Of a DNA stretch of 64,000 bases, positions 43,158-56,000 are shown piece by piece (within the stretch, counting starts at the first letter, position 1; each line of letters starts with the position of its first letter). Position numbers and translations under genes: made by a program. The notes under the pieces were generated by a model. That model saw nothing but the letters and a program-made list of their open reading frames with translations. It was not told the origin of the DNA and did no database searches. The stretch is from Bryum argenteum (Eukaryota; Streptophyta; Bryopsida; Bryales; Bryaceae), in the NCBI GenBank assembly GCA_037043015.1, contig CM073321.1, positions 15,993,001-16,057,000 on the forward strand. The letters run 5' to 3'.

Positions 43158-44833
43158 GTCGATTGGGGCATCTATGCTTATAATATAATGCCATTTGGAA
43201 TTTGTAATGAGCCTGCAACTTTCCAAAGAATTGTTACCGTAGCATTTCATAAAAATCTTTGTTAATTTATGGAGATTTTTGTAGATGATTTTTGTGTGTT
43301 TGGTAATAAGGAAGATCATCCCACCTCTTTCACACTTTGTTTTGCTTAATGTGATCAATTTGTTGTACCTTGCGGTAAATTGCTAACACACATTGTTAGT
43401 ACTGAAGGTATTAGTAGTAATCAAAATAAAATTGCCTTAATTGTTCATACTCTCCAACGTGAGACAAGAACTAAAGGCAGAAGTTTTGTAAGAGTTGGAA
43501 GTTATTATAGTAGAGCGGTCAATGATTATGCTACTGATGCCACTCCACTAACTAATGTATTAAAAAATTGGAGAAGGGAGTAAATCCTATTTGGACTTCT
43601 GAGTGTATTAAGGCCTTTGTTACCTTGAAAGAACGCTTGAGTAGTGCACCTGTGTTATTTCCTCCCAATTGTGAAAACAATTCCGCGTATATATGGATGC
43701 TTCTAATATAGCATTGGGTTGTGTTTTGAGCCAAAAAGATGATAAATGATTATTTTGCTAATCGCCAATTGATAGCTGTTGAGAAAAAAAATACGACTAT
43801 AGAATGTGAGGCTTTCGGTATGATCTTTGCAATACAAAAATTCAGATACTATTTACTGGGGAGTCCATTTACTTTTTACGGTGACTATGATGCGTAGAAA
43901 TATTTGATTAATAAACCCGATTTAAGTGGTCGTTTAGCTTGATGACTATTACTCCTACAATAATTTGATCTTTCAATTGTAGTTAGGTCTGGTTAGACCC
44001 ACGCCAATGCTGACCACTTATCCTGATTAGAACCTACAAGGGAATCTAATATTGTTCCAATTGAAGATGAGTTCTCAAATGGCCAATTGTCTGTAGTAGA
44101 AGCAATCTCGTCGTAGTATAAAGATATTTTAGAATACTTAAGAACTAACACTTACCGGAGCGATTGTATGATAAACAAGTTAAACACTATTTGCATAAAT
44201 GTGCTTCTTATTCTCTAATAAATGATATTAAATGATATTCTCTAATATGCTTTTATATAAAAAAGGTAATAATGGATTATTACGTCGTTGTATTTCTACC
44301 AACAAAGTTTCTGTGATTTAAAAGGGTGTTATACCGATGGATGCACGGGTCATTTTGCGGATTTCACAACAGCTCTAAAAATTTTAAAATTTGGCTATTT
44401 GTAGTCAAGTTTTTTTGAAGATGCCCATCATTATGCTAAAATTTGTGATTCTTGTGAGAAGGTAGGACGCTCTACACCTACAACTATACCCTTACAGCCC
44501 CTATTTGCATTAGTACCATTTGAGAAGTGGGGGATCGACTTTGTTGGTCCAATAGCACCTCCAACTAAATATAGTAGAAAACGGTTTATCTTAGTTGCAA
44601 CGAATTACGCCACTTAATGGACAGACCCTAACTACTAGTGGTACAGATTGGAATGAAAAACTATGGGGAGCTCTTTGGGCTTATCGTACAGCGTGTAAGG
44701 TTACTTCCAAATTCACACCATACTAATTGGTCTATAGGCAAGAAGCTATTCTTCCAATTGAATTTGAAATAGCTTCCTTGAAGATAGCCATGTCAAATAG
44801 ATTGGGTAATGTTGAGAGGTTAGACGCTAGACT
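43158..44833 (+). pseudogene. Ty3/gypsy pol, 5' portion of a split element
   Basis: Begins inside reverse transcriptase (VDWGIYAYNIMPFGICNEPATFQRIV, then the catalytic FVDD in FMEIFVDDFCVFG). RNase H (ALGCVLSQKD, FRYYLLGSPFTFYGD) and integrase ([37 protein letters not shown]) follow. Many stops and frameshifts. It ends at the TSD GCTAGACT (44826-44833), and the same reading resumes at 57988 beyond the MULE. Everything upstream of RT is replaced by the ParB element, with a sharp junction near 43158. Confidence 0.88.
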
Positions 44834-44848
44834 GGACGTTGCTACCGT

Positions 44849-44873
44849 GTGAGCGGTGAGCGGTGAGCGGTAA
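44849..44873 (-). repeat. Left terminal (TCACCGC)n array of the MULE
   Basis: On the plus strand it reads GTGAGCG GTGAGCG GTGAGCG GTAAG, inverted relative to the right end. The adjacent sequence 44873-45060 matches the end of the truncated MULE at 21240-21395. Confidence 0.88.
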
Positions 44874-45292
44874 GATTTTAGAATTTTGAGGGCTGACTTT
44901 GTATTTTTAGTAAAAAAATTCTAAAAATAGTATAATATATTTTATTAGAGAATTATTCCCGAATATTCTCGATAATATTCGAATATTCTCGACTTATTAC
45001 CGTGGATTTAGGGACCCAAACCCGTGGAAATAAGGTTCAATTTCCCTGAAATTGGTTAGACTTGAGCTCAAAACTCGACAGAAAATCAGAATTTGTAAAT
45101 GTCAAGAGGTTTCTAAGGTAATGTTTCTAAGTGTTTAGTACACCAAGTAATACAAATTGGCAAGGTTCGTGGTACATGTAGGTACTGGTAGAATTATTTT
45201 TAATCAGTTGTGAAAAAATATCACATACTGTATGAAGCACACAATCAGAAGACTAACTTATAGCGTATGTAGATGATGAGATATAATGCATT

Positions 45293-48200
45293 CTAATCTG
45301 TAGCATGGTCTAGGATTCCACCCTCCAAAATCTTCTTCACCTCGTTGAAACTAAGAGTAGCCGCGTGGATAAAGAGGTCAGCGTCCGGATCAAATTTGCA
45401 AACCAATACCGTGATGAAGTATAGGTGCTTGCACGGTCGGTATGGATCTCTCCGTCCTAACGAAGAAATTGTTTTCTTGAACACTGGGCATGAGCAATCC
45501 GGGAATTTACTAATTGAAAGTCTATAAACTGCATCGGAATCCGACTCCAAGTCTACGATACATCCAAATCCGGGTTGCGGATCATGGTCACCTTTAGAAT
45601 TTTGGCCTGCATTGAGGTGGCAGACTCAATATTCTTCATGTGCTTTGAAGTCATAGCTGGAATGCGTTTCATGTTCTTCGATCTTCTTGACCTAGGGAAC
45701 ACGTCCGACTTCTCCGGGACTGGAATATGGGACAAGTCTCTGGGTGGGGCAGCATTATAGAATGTGCGATTTTTAGGAAGCTGTTCTTTCTGGGGTAGTC
45801 GGAAGCCCGCATTCTCTAACGCCTCCATCTCATCACGTGTAAGGTTAGTCCCTATCTTAACAGGCCATATTGAAGGAATAGGGGGTCTATCCTCGCTTAG
45901 AGAGAATGGCTCAATCCACTTGCGACGATAACCCTTCACACACCTATCAATATCATCCGCACAAAAAAAGAACTGATCAATTTTTCTTGGCCCTTCTTGA
46001 GGGCGTTGCCATACTCCGGTGTAAGTTGGAGCTGCGGTCGCCTTCCCCTTCTGAATAATTCGTGAATCACATCTTTTTTTACTCTTTTGCATGATACCCC
46101 AACAAGCCTTGGCAGAATTCTCCCTCAAACGGGCAATGTGCCACAACCTCTCGTCTACTTTGGTCTCCTGAACAGCGGTCACCCGTTCAATACTAGGTCC
46201 AGCAAAAGCGGATGGTATTGTCGGTGGCTCCTCAACTTCATCCTCTTCATGGATAGTACTCAGATTTTCAACACAAGCTCGGGTAACCCTTCTCCCAATT
46301 CGAGGACGTGAGTAGCTCACGGTGTCAGGTCTGTGCGTTTCATCATCAGCTCCAATCGGAACATCAGCCTTACGTTTCTTGGAGCCGAACACCTCGGCCC
46401 CGTCACGGTGGGCGTCAAATCGTTTCAGCTCCTGGATAGTCAGAAACTGCCTTTGTGAGGCCTGATGGATCGCCGGTTCGTTGAGCTTTATGGGCAACAC
46501 GAAGTAATAGTTCTTCGGATGTTGGTCCACTACCACCCTTGCCACCTCCGTTGAAGTCGTGGTAACCCACAACTTGGAGGAAATCACGAACATAATCATC
46601 TACAGCTGCAACGTACAAGTCTCCACCCTTGTTCCCGGACGCTTGCAACCATTTGTTATGGATAGATTCCGCAAGGTTGCATGAAGGCATCTCCGCCAAC
46701 TCATCTGCAGGATATTTATTTTCCTGCAATGTGCACAGTCATTTGACTTAATAACACAAGCAGTTGATCACGATATCTAGAGTGGGTTAGACTTGCTGCA
46801 CCGCAAGACTGATCTAAAAATAGATATTTGTTCAAAAAAACTTTAAATAATTGTTAAAGTAAAAGTTGATAAAATCAGGAAATTAGATAATAAAAAATTA
46901 AATAATTTTAGGGATTAACCAAACATAAATGCACGTTTACATACTTGCTACAGTGACAGCGACCTCACCAATTCCATGAAGCCACCCCATTGCCTATATC
47001 GGAAATGCCAGAATGCAAGCCAGTGTTCGAGGTGACCTAATCCAACTTCGGAGGAGGCCTGCGCCGACGCCCACTATGCTCGGATCGCCCAGTATCTTGT
47101 CTCCGCCTCAGCCGTAGTGCGTGCATCTTTGTATTGCTTACAAAGATGTCAATGTTGATCCTGCAGCTCGTGCACGATATATTGTTTCGTGTGTTTCTCT
47201 AGGGATTGCGTCCAATGGAAGTAACAAGTCCGTTCGCGGCCTTCCATTGGCACTTTAGGGTCTCCGGAGCCGTAAATGATCCGCACAACGTTCCAGTTGG
47301 CTTGCGCACTGTTGGCCATGAACCCTTGAAACTGCAGCGCTTCCACTTTGTTCGTGCCCATGACGTGGTTTAGGTTCTTCCAGAAGACGATTTGAGCTTC
47401 TCCGTCTTCAGACTGGAAATCACAGCATGCAATAGTTAAAATGCGGCAGATTTTTGAGTCATAAACGTGGCACGCCATGGTCGTCCAGTTCTTGACACGT
47501 TTGACATGGTCGAACATGATCCACGCGTGGGATAAGTCGCCTTGGGGCTGCATACGACGAACAAGGTCTACACCGCTTCTTGGTCCGACCTCCGACATCT
47601 TAAAAATGAAAACTTTGTCACTTTCATCTCTTTGGCCCGGGAACTGGTTACGCTGAATGTAAGCCCAGTTGCTAAGGCCTCGAAGCTTGGTGATCTCATC
47701 AAGAACATCGTATCTGCGCAAGTGTTTAAACGTGGTAATACGATTCCTGACGCTCGGGGAGTTCAGCTCTTTACACTGCTCAAAGATAGGTTCTAGCTCC
47801 TGGAGGGTGAACTTGGAGGTTATAGGGTCACCTTCTTCACGGAGAAGTAAGTTTCCGAGTAAGTCCTTGCTTGCCTCCATGACTATTTTGGACGTGGTAG
47901 CTTGTGGATTACGTTCTACGTGCTCCTCTATTAACTCATCAATTATTTTACGTGCACATCTGTAGTCTCCGACCTTGACAGGATGTTCGTGCGTACCGAT
48001 ATGCTCACACGCCCTCTCTTGACTCTCCTCTCCGAATACATAGAATATTTTAGAAGGACATATAGCAACACAAACGGGAGGTTCTTTGCAAATCTTACAG
48101 ACCAGTGTTGAAGGAGGAGGAGGCGCGTGGCCGACAAAGAAGGAGTTCTTGGTAAAGCCCTCGAACTCCACTTCATTCACTTGTGCTCTGCGGTCAGGTC

Positions 48201-49119
48201 GTAGCAAGAAGCCACACTTGTCATTGTGGCATTGAAGATGCCCTACACAGTTAGAGTAGCGGAAAGACAACCCGAGGTTGTTGCTGATGTTAGTAGTCAT
48301 TGTCCTGGTCCACACATGACCGTCGTATCTCTTGTCCATGCCTTCCATAGATTTGGCTACCTTGACAGCAGTAGTTGGTCGAACTGGAGGAAGAATGTAC
48401 AGGACATCACCGTTGAAAGTGGGAGGCAGGAAAGAGACGCTGTGAGTACGAATGAAATGGAAATCAATTTTTTTGAGTATAGTTTTGTTGCGAGACATAC
48501 TACCTAGAATACGGAGCGAGGAAAGAATGTTTTTGGGTTGTACAACTTTGGAGTCAGGAAGAGAAGTGGGGGTGGTTCTGAGATTGTGTTGAGAACGAGA
48601 CGAGGGGGGAGACAGATTCGATGATAGTCGACGGGACGGGATGGACGATTTCCTTTCCTCGTCGGATGAATCAGAAATATCAATTCGGACTTCGAGTCCC
48701 GGTTCAACCTTGACACGAGGAAGAACTGGAAGAACATTGGAGATAGTAGAAGAACTACAAGGAGTGAGGAGGACAGTGGAAGCGTTCATTACGGACTCTG
48801 TCAATCCGAACAATCGATACTGTCCAGGCCAAAGCTTATACATTTTGCAATTACTCTCTAGATCGACAGGTTCGACTAGGACGGAGTACTGGACAAGATT
48901 AGTGTTTGGGTCTAATACATGTTTCTCTAACCAGAGAGAGGACTCATCAAACCCGAATCGAATTGCTAGCCAAGAGGGAGTGACTTCAGCCACACCATCT
49001 ACCCCCGGAGGAATGCAGATTGAGGGACTTAAGTCTTCAGACCTAATGGCAATGACGTCTCCAGCGAGAGGCAAGGGAGCAGAGGATGCCATGGTAGACG
49101 GAAGCGAGGAAGACAACAT
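45293..49119 (-). pseudogene. Mutator-like transposase with SWIM zinc finger
   Basis: Starts ATG 49119. The N-terminal 300 residues have no recognised domain apart from a Cys/His cluster (VGHLQCHNDKCGF, CKICKEPP, ACEHIGTHEH). The MULE-type core follows (HAWIMFDHVKRVKNWTTM, ILTIACCDFQSED, CYFHWTQSLEKHTKQYI). In-frame stops occur at the end of that exon (about 47149) and near 47075. A probable intron is at about 46736-46946 (ATTG|GTGAGG...TTGCAG). Then come NLAESIHNKWLQASGNKGG, a frameshifted middle (46599-45553), another one-base loss near 45570, and a SWIM finger (DCSCPVF...PCKHLYF) with FNEVKKILE. A decayed but recognisable autonomous transposase, divergent from the cargo genes. Confidence 0.78.
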
Positions 49120-49159
49120 CAACAAGTTTGCAGAGAAAGAGAGTCCGAGTTGAGTTTCG

Positions 49160-49643
49160 AATGTTCAAATACGAGAAATTGGTGTAGGGTGTTTGCAGAC
49201 GTATTGAGTACTTATTAAAGGTTATTGCTTATAATAAAACGTACAGATACTCGATACTCTTCATTGTAAGCAAGATCAATTGAAAGCACATTACTTATGA
49301 TACTTAAAATATCTAGATTGACAGAATAGCATTAAGTAGGCAAGATTAAACATATGAGGTCCGCCCATAAAATAAGTAGGTACAGAAGAAAAAGTGACGG
49401 CGGCAGTCATTGTCAGAGATCTAGTTGGATAATAGATGCGTTCAGAAGTTAGCTTATTTTGGATTGTCAGACACGGTGAGAGCGAGATGTATGGGAAGAC
49501 GCGTTGGTTGATTAGGGTTTTTGAGCCGCATGGGGGAACTTATATAATGGGGTTGAAAATCATAGTTCAACCTCTTCATTTTCAGCGAGAACACTTAGAC
49601 TCGTTTAGTAGAACGTGTGAAAAGTTATCTAGCTGCAAGCAAC
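49160..49643. promoter_or_regulatory. Divergent promoter region of the MULE
   Basis: A 480-bp gap between the transposase start (-) and cargo gene A (+). ACTTATATAATGG near 49547 is a good TATA-box candidate about 95 bp upstream of ATG 49644. No palindrome arrays are present here. Confidence 0.45.
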
Positions 49644-50381
49644 ATGGACGAAATCGCTAGCGGTAGTGAGAGAGGAAAGGAGGTAGGTCAGAGAAAGAAG
49701 AAGCGGAGGGGTGGAACGAAGTTCACTAATTCTAAAGCACAAAGGCGTAGTGCTTTGCGGAGGCGCGATGGGAGAAGCTCAAGTGGCGATGATCGAGAGC
49801 CAGACGGGTACGATATCTTGATTGACGATGATGTGCTACCACCATTCAGGCGGACTATCAAAATGCGTTCACTCAACCTCGAAAGTGTCCTGGAGATTGT
49901 CGGGACTAACGAAGCTGAAGAAGAGGAGGAGGAAGGGAGTAGAGGGCAATTCAGGACGTCGAGCGGGACAGTTTGTGCGGATGGGGATGACGATGGAGGT
50001 GTAGACTCTACACATGAGGTAACGTAGTAGTATATGTTACTAATAAGTTGTTATTTATAAAAGGTATACTATTTCCGATTACGAGTAGGGATTAATATCA
50101 TCATGTGTTGACTTCAGGATCGCAGAGGATTGGAAGATAAAGACGATCGATCAAGAGACAAAACAACAAAGTTTGAGGAGAAAAGAGTCACTGATGTGGG
50201 GGACACAGCGGAAGTCACTTTACATCAGGAAACAGACAATGATGTACCGGATGAAGTTGACACAAGCCCCGAAGAATTAGAGGAGGAGGTACACGAGAAA
50301 CCCTACTTCCTGGTTTACTGGGAGGACTTAGGGTTGATTAAGTACACAATGAACGAAAGTTCTTTCTTCAATATGATGTAG
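49644..50381 (+). CDS. MULE cargo gene A: basic/acidic nuclear-type protein
   Basis: Exon 1 49644-50018, intron 50019-50117 (GTAACG...CTTCAG), exon 2 50118-50381, both in phase 0, 212 codons without interruption. The N-terminus is strongly basic (RGKEVGQRKKKRRGGTKF, RRSALRRRDGR), likely a nuclear localisation or nucleic-acid-binding segment. The middle and C-terminus are acidic (EEEEEEG, PEELEEEVHEK) and end YFLVYWEDLGLIKYTMN. No family is recognised. It may splice further into gene B. By position it is a transposon accessory gene. Confidence 0.55.
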
Positions 50382-50639
50382 CTTGAACTTATGACAGTAG
50401 ACAGTTCCATGATATATATGGATCCCATAGGGATGATTATATTTATTAATGATTTTATAGTGCACACAGCGTTTCTTGTTGTGGCCCCAATCTTCTACTT
50501 GCGGGTCTCAATATCGTAAACATGGGTATCAAGTTCGTACTTCCGGAATATGTGACTTTTGAAGATGATGTAGAAGTTCATGAAAAAAATACTTGCGGAA
50601 TTAACAAATGTAAATATAAATTAAATTATGAATGTATTC

Positions 50640-50985
50640 GGAGCTAAGAAGGACCAGGGTGGGACCTAGTAAGGTAGGGGGGTCCGGTTATGGTATTGGA
50701 AGGAGCGGGTAAGGGTCGAGTTTAGGAAGGGACGGGTATCAGCGGGGACGGGTCTAGTAAGGGACCAGAGAAGGAACTGCAGCGGGGTATTTAACGTCAG
50801 GAACCGGCTAGTTGCCGGAGTACCGGCGAGCTGCCGGTATCGGGCGAAAGCAGCCCGTTACCATGGCGAAGCCGCCGGTACCGCTGGCGAGCCGCCGGTA
50901 TCGCCGGCAAGCCGCCGGTACATCAAGCCGCGAGTACCGCCGGCGGTACCGCCGTACGTAGCCGAGCTTTGGTATGCTAGGACTC
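50640..50985. repeat. GGGACGGGT and GCCGCCGGTAC repeat tract
   Basis: 50650-50790 is a G-rich stretch of GGGACGGGT and GGACCAGGGTG words. 50810-50960 is a run of GCCGCCGGTAC and GCCGGTATCGCCGGC words on a period of about 22. No coding sequence. It separates cargo genes A and B inside the MULE. Confidence 0.65.
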
Positions 50986-51189
50986 GATCAAAAAAGCCGC
51001 GGGTGGCAGCATTTCGGCGCAAGCCCTCCCCGGCGATGAAGCTCCTGTCGTTTTTGGAGACGGCTATCTGTGTACGCTAGAGGCGCCGCTCTTTCAAGGC
51101 CAAAGTCGTCGCTACTGAATTAGCAGATTCGTTTATTAAACTATTTTTGAATAGGACAAGGAGGGAACCGCCGATGCGCTCGGCGGTAG

Positions 51190-52869
51190 TCAATTGTTAA
51201 TAGAAGCGAAGAAACGTTAAAGCGAGAATGGGAGGCACTTCGATACTGTCAAGTTGTGCGAGGGTGGTTTTTGATGAAGCTGCACACAATTGCTGTCAAG
51301 AAATTGCAGGCAGAAGAAATCATGGCGAAATCAGCAGAGAAAGAGGTGGCAATGCAAGGAGGTAGTGAGCGCGTCGAAGAAGGTTTAGAGAATGTGAGTT
51401 CCCAGTCCTCAGATTCAAGTCTTTTCTCAGAGTTTTACAAGGAAATCTACAAGGTGCATCGTGCTCCTGATGAATCAATGAAAACAAGTTCGGAGTTAGA
51501 GGCGTGGTACTGCTTAAAATTCACGGTATGTATTCAGCAGAACTTCTTGTAACCTTAAACTGTAAGAAATCCAAAAACCCTAAGTTCTGTATCTTGCAGT
51601 AGCTCAAACTCGTGGATCACACATCCGCTTTGTTTTTTGTACTCTGTAATGTTTTAGGGCATGTCCTCTTTTTGTTAAACTGAGTCGCGAGCAGAGAGCT
51701 GCGGTGCCGAGGGTCAGCCCTAGGCCCAAGCTGCTCTTTCATCTTTTTGTGATTGAATGGTGGATGTGCTATATTCTTGCTCGTCGTCGCGTAAAAAGTC
51801 GAGAGGTCGCCCGAGCCCGAACTTGTCACTGTTTGACCTTCGTGGCTGTGCTGAACTTCTTGCTTGTCGTTGCCGGGGTAGAGCTACGGTGCCGAGGGCT
51901 TGGCTCGAGGCCCCAGCTGCGTCATTTTCCTTCTTCTAATTGCATTTGGGATGTGCTGATCTCCTTGCTCGTCCTTGCCACGACAGAGCTGCGGTGCCGA
52001 GGGCTTGGCTCGAGGCCCCAGCTACTTGCTTTTCCTTCCTGTAATTACATTCCAATTGTGTTGATCTCCTTGCTTGTCGTTGCCAGGGTAGAGCTGCGGT
52101 GCCGAGGGCTTGACTCGAGGCCCCAGCTGCGTCATTTTCCTTCTTGTAATTGCATTCGGGATTTGCTGATCTCCTTGCTTGTCCTTGCCACGACAGAGCT
52201 GCGGTGCCGAGGGCTTGGCTCGAGGCCCCAGCTACTTGCTTTTCCTTCCTGTAATTACATTCGAATTGTGCTGAACTTCTTGGTCGTCGTTGCCGGGGTA
52301 GAGCTGCGGTGCCGAGGGCTTGGCTCGAGGCCCCAGATGCTTGCTTTTCCTTCTTGTAATTGCATTCGGGATGTGCTCTTTTTTGTGCTGATCTCCTTGC
52401 TCGTCCTTGCCACGACAAGGCTGCGGTGCCGAGGGCTTGGCTCGAAGCCCCAGATGCTTGCTTTTCCTTCTTGTAATTGCATTCGGGATGTCCTTCTTGA
52501 TGTGGATTGTGATTGATATTTGGTATGGATGTTGTGTGTGTGTGAATGCAGGGCTGGTTAAAGGTGAAGGCAATTCAATACGATGCGACTTCTGATGCCG
52601 ACAGCGACTTATCCATTTTGAGAGATCGTGTCCAGTCTGTAGTAGAGTCCCGTCGTTTAGTAGTGGCAATGTCCTCGATTCCCGATACTCAGCCTCTTGC
52701 CCCACCTGTCAGTCACACTTCACGTGATGACTTTGATCGGATTGCACGAGCGGTTAACATGAGAATTAAAAAGAATAATGCCAAAGCTAAACGTATCGAA
52801 GCGATAGCATTGGCAAGAGTTGCACCAAGACGTTCTCCGCGACTTGCAGCGAAGTTCAAATCCATTTAG
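51190..52869 (+). CDS. MULE cargo gene B: small basic protein
   Basis: Exon up to 51525 (open from 51190; first ATG in frame at 51274), intron 51526-52551 (GTATGT...AATGCAG), and exon 52552-52869 ending TAG. The joined protein reads ELEAWYCLKFT then GWLKVKAIQYDATSD and ends MRIKKNNAKAKRIEAIALARVAPRRSPRLAAKFKSI. The C-terminal Arg/Lys segment suggests nuclear or DNA association. The start is unsettled; an upstream acceptor near 51203 would join it to gene A. The 1-kb intron is filled with a 105-bp tandem repeat. Confidence 0.5.
51690..52495 (+). repeat. 105-bp tandem repeat in the gene B intron
   Basis: Units begin GAGCTGCGGTGCCGAGGG at about 51696, 51881, 51986, 52091, 52196, 52301 and 52428. 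The middle units are exactly 105 bp apart; the last is lengthened by an extra TTTTTTGTGCTGATC-type segment. Frames of 270 aa (+) and 160 aa (-) are translations of the repeat. The 105-bp period equals ten helical turns. Confidence 0.9.
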
Positions 52870-53004
52870 TTCTTAGACAAATGATTAGATACTTATAACA
52901 TTCTTCTTCATTATGAATGGTTTTATTACTCAGTTAATATTTTATTATCTTATTGATTCTTATTATTTTGGTGCGATGTTGCATTTTGTTCCTTTATTTC
53001 TCAG

Positions 53005-56000
53005 ATGAGAATATCCGAGCTTCAATCTCTTCAAGACGAAGAAGATATCTCCCCTCAAAACTTTGAGTCAAGTCCACTTCCTGAAGAAGATGATACCACA
53101 CCCTTGCCACAAGAAATTGTAGATCATTTTCCTTCTCCAGCCCCACGTGATACCCCTATCGACCCCGAACCTTCTTTGGAGGCTTTGCAAGATCCCGATG
53201 CACAAGAGTCTCCATCGGATGACGAAGAGTCTTCTTTGCCTGGGAGTGTCAACGTCGGCATCGTGCACATGCCACCCCATCTCCAAAATAAAGATCCTGA
53301 TTGGAGTGCGAATGAGATGCGGATGATTCACAAAATTATAAACACGTTTCGTTTCAAACCTATAAAGAAGTCTCGCATGCTAATTCCATTGTGCCGTTTG
53401 GTGTCTTACCCCAAGGTTCGGCCTATCTCCGAACAAGACGTTCGGAAGCTAGAGAACGAGTTCAACAAAGGTTACCGTGAAGGAGATCGGGTCATGTATG
53501 TATCTCCATTCGATAAGAAAGGAAGAGAAAAAAAAGTTGATGCAGGAGACAATGTGTGGGAGAATCCGCTTTGGAGAGATGCAAATGAAGAGTTTGAGAA
53601 GACTTTGATGTCAGATCCCGATCTTCATCCTCTCAGTGGCCACTACTTCTATGTATACGAAGGAAATCACCGTTTGACCGCGTGGATGCGTCATATAGAG
53701 CGGTACCACCAAAAAGATCCATCATGGTACATCTCAGTTGATTGCATTGTACTGGATGCTCGCGGTCAAAGCAATCTCCTCCTTGATGCCATGAATGACA
53801 TAAATTGGTAAGTACTTCTAACATTTTTTCGATTACTTTTCTTTCAAATTCTGTAATCTCGACGTATTCTCATATACAGGTCTACCTTTACGCTAAATAG
53901 GTCTACCGAACATGACCACGTCGAAGACAGTTTATGTGCGAAGCTGCGGAAGTTTGGTAAGTTGGAACTTGAAGATTTCAAGGATCTCATTACTCCGGAG
54001 GATTATCAAATTTGCAAAAACGCTAAAGCAAAGAAAGAAACATGGTATCCTGTCACAATGGATGTCTTCGTCAAGTTCTTACACGCGGTAAGACTTCTTA
54101 ATACGTACTTAACACTTCTATCCTGTACTCTATACGTTACAAATTCTTACTACTGCTTATCTGCCATGTAGAGGAGGTTAGCGAAAGCATCGGATCTTGC
54201 CGAGGCTACTTACTATGCCTCTACCCCTAAAGAAAAGAAAACAGGGCCAGGAGTTTGGAGTGCCATGGATAACGCCATCAAAGCTGAAATCAAATCCATT
54301 CGTGACAAAAAGTTTGACAAGATGGTTGCCGTGGCCAATAACCAACTTGGGAAAGTATTCCCGAAAGAGGTAAATAATTCTGTCTACTTAGTTTCTAAGG
54401 ATACCGAATACATTTATTGATTAATACTGTAATTAATTAATTCAATTTGTTCTATGTGTAGATCAATTCTCACTACAGCCAAAACCTGAAGCCCGACATG
54501 ACAATCGAACGGTTGCACATGGTAGCCACCACCAATGTCCACTTTGATTTTAAGGGAAAGTGGCTCCAATGGTGGAATGCGCCAGATGATGTACGTCTAT
54601 CTGTCTGCTTCCCAGTAGACCGCCCTATGAAGGATAAAAAATTGCTTGCCTTCCTGCATCGCGCTTCGCTTTGGGCTCAGGTATATTGTACTGAACTTTT
54701 GTCATTCATGTACTCCCGTCATCCACTACCTACTTTTCCTAACAGGTTCTACTTCATTGCAGTTACAACAATCCCTCGAAAGTGGGATACAACAACTTCT
54801 GGAGGATGGCAAAATTTCCATTCACTGGACGGATGCGGTACTAAAGCCATCCGCTTATGTGGAGAAATGGAGATTGCTCTTATGGGAAAAGGCATTCGAG
54901 AACTACCTTGCTCAGAATGCGAGCCCCAAGTTCATCAAAGGATCCGATATTCAGAAGTTTAGTGGTGGCAAAGTTACTACTAAACGGCTCTTATTCCGGT
55001 ATATATCCACTTAGCTCTTCAATTTCCTATTCATTTTCCTCATTACCAAATTCAGTACTATATACTCAAGTTTATCATTGTTCTATGTTTTCTTCATTGT
55101 AGGTACTTGAAACATGAGCTTGTTGGCAAAGGAGCCTTGGCTTCCTGGTCCATTCCAGCTGAGCTCGACGACGTAGCCGTCTCAAATGATCCATCCAGCA
55201 TCTTCTCCGAAGCCCAACAGAGACGGTTTTCCAACTCACAGTTGCTGACCGGTGGTTGGTTCCTTGAGTGCAACGATAACTTTGTGCACAAGGAAGAGAG
55301 ACATCAACTTCGAAACCTCACTTCAAACGCACCAGGCGATGCACCTATGGAGATCGATGACGATGACGACGAGGACGTGTCCATTTTACCAGGCGCAACT
55401 GTGTCACCCTCCGAACCTCCTTCACCGGTTGCACATCCTAGAACCCGAGCAAACAGAAAGCGACGCAACGCCGCTGCGGAGCCTGTCGTTGATCTTGATC
55501 AAGAACCCGATGAAACCAGTCCGCTCCATCAAGACATTGCAGGTCCAGAAGAAGCTGTTTTGACTCAGGCTTCAGATGGAGCGACCAACAATGCACGTAG
55601 ACGTGGTCGACCATTGACTCAGATTTCTGTAGGCGCTCTTACGAATGCGGGGTCCCCTCCTCAATCTTTCACTGTCGACCACAGCTCCGGAAAGAAGTTC
55701 GCTTCACTCCCATTTCTTGAACCGAAGCATGTTGGCGAGTGCTCGTCTTCTGAGATTACTATTTCTCTCCCAATGTACTTGGAAAAAGGGGATATCGGTG
55801 CTTCTGTTCAAAAGGCAGCTCACGAAACGAAAGATTGGGACACACAAGTGATGGACATCATTAACCACATCAGAAAGGTATTATGTCTTAAATCTCTTAT
55901 TACATTATTTTATTTCTGAAATTATGTTTGGAACATATCGTTTACAACATGTCTAACTATTTGTGATTTCTACAGATTGGCAAGGAAAGGAAGTATCCAT

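Noticed and set aside
51704..52516. 270-aa ORF (+) and 160-aa ORF (-)
   Set aside because: Translation of the 105-bp tandem repeat, which has no stops in several frames because the unit length is a multiple of three.
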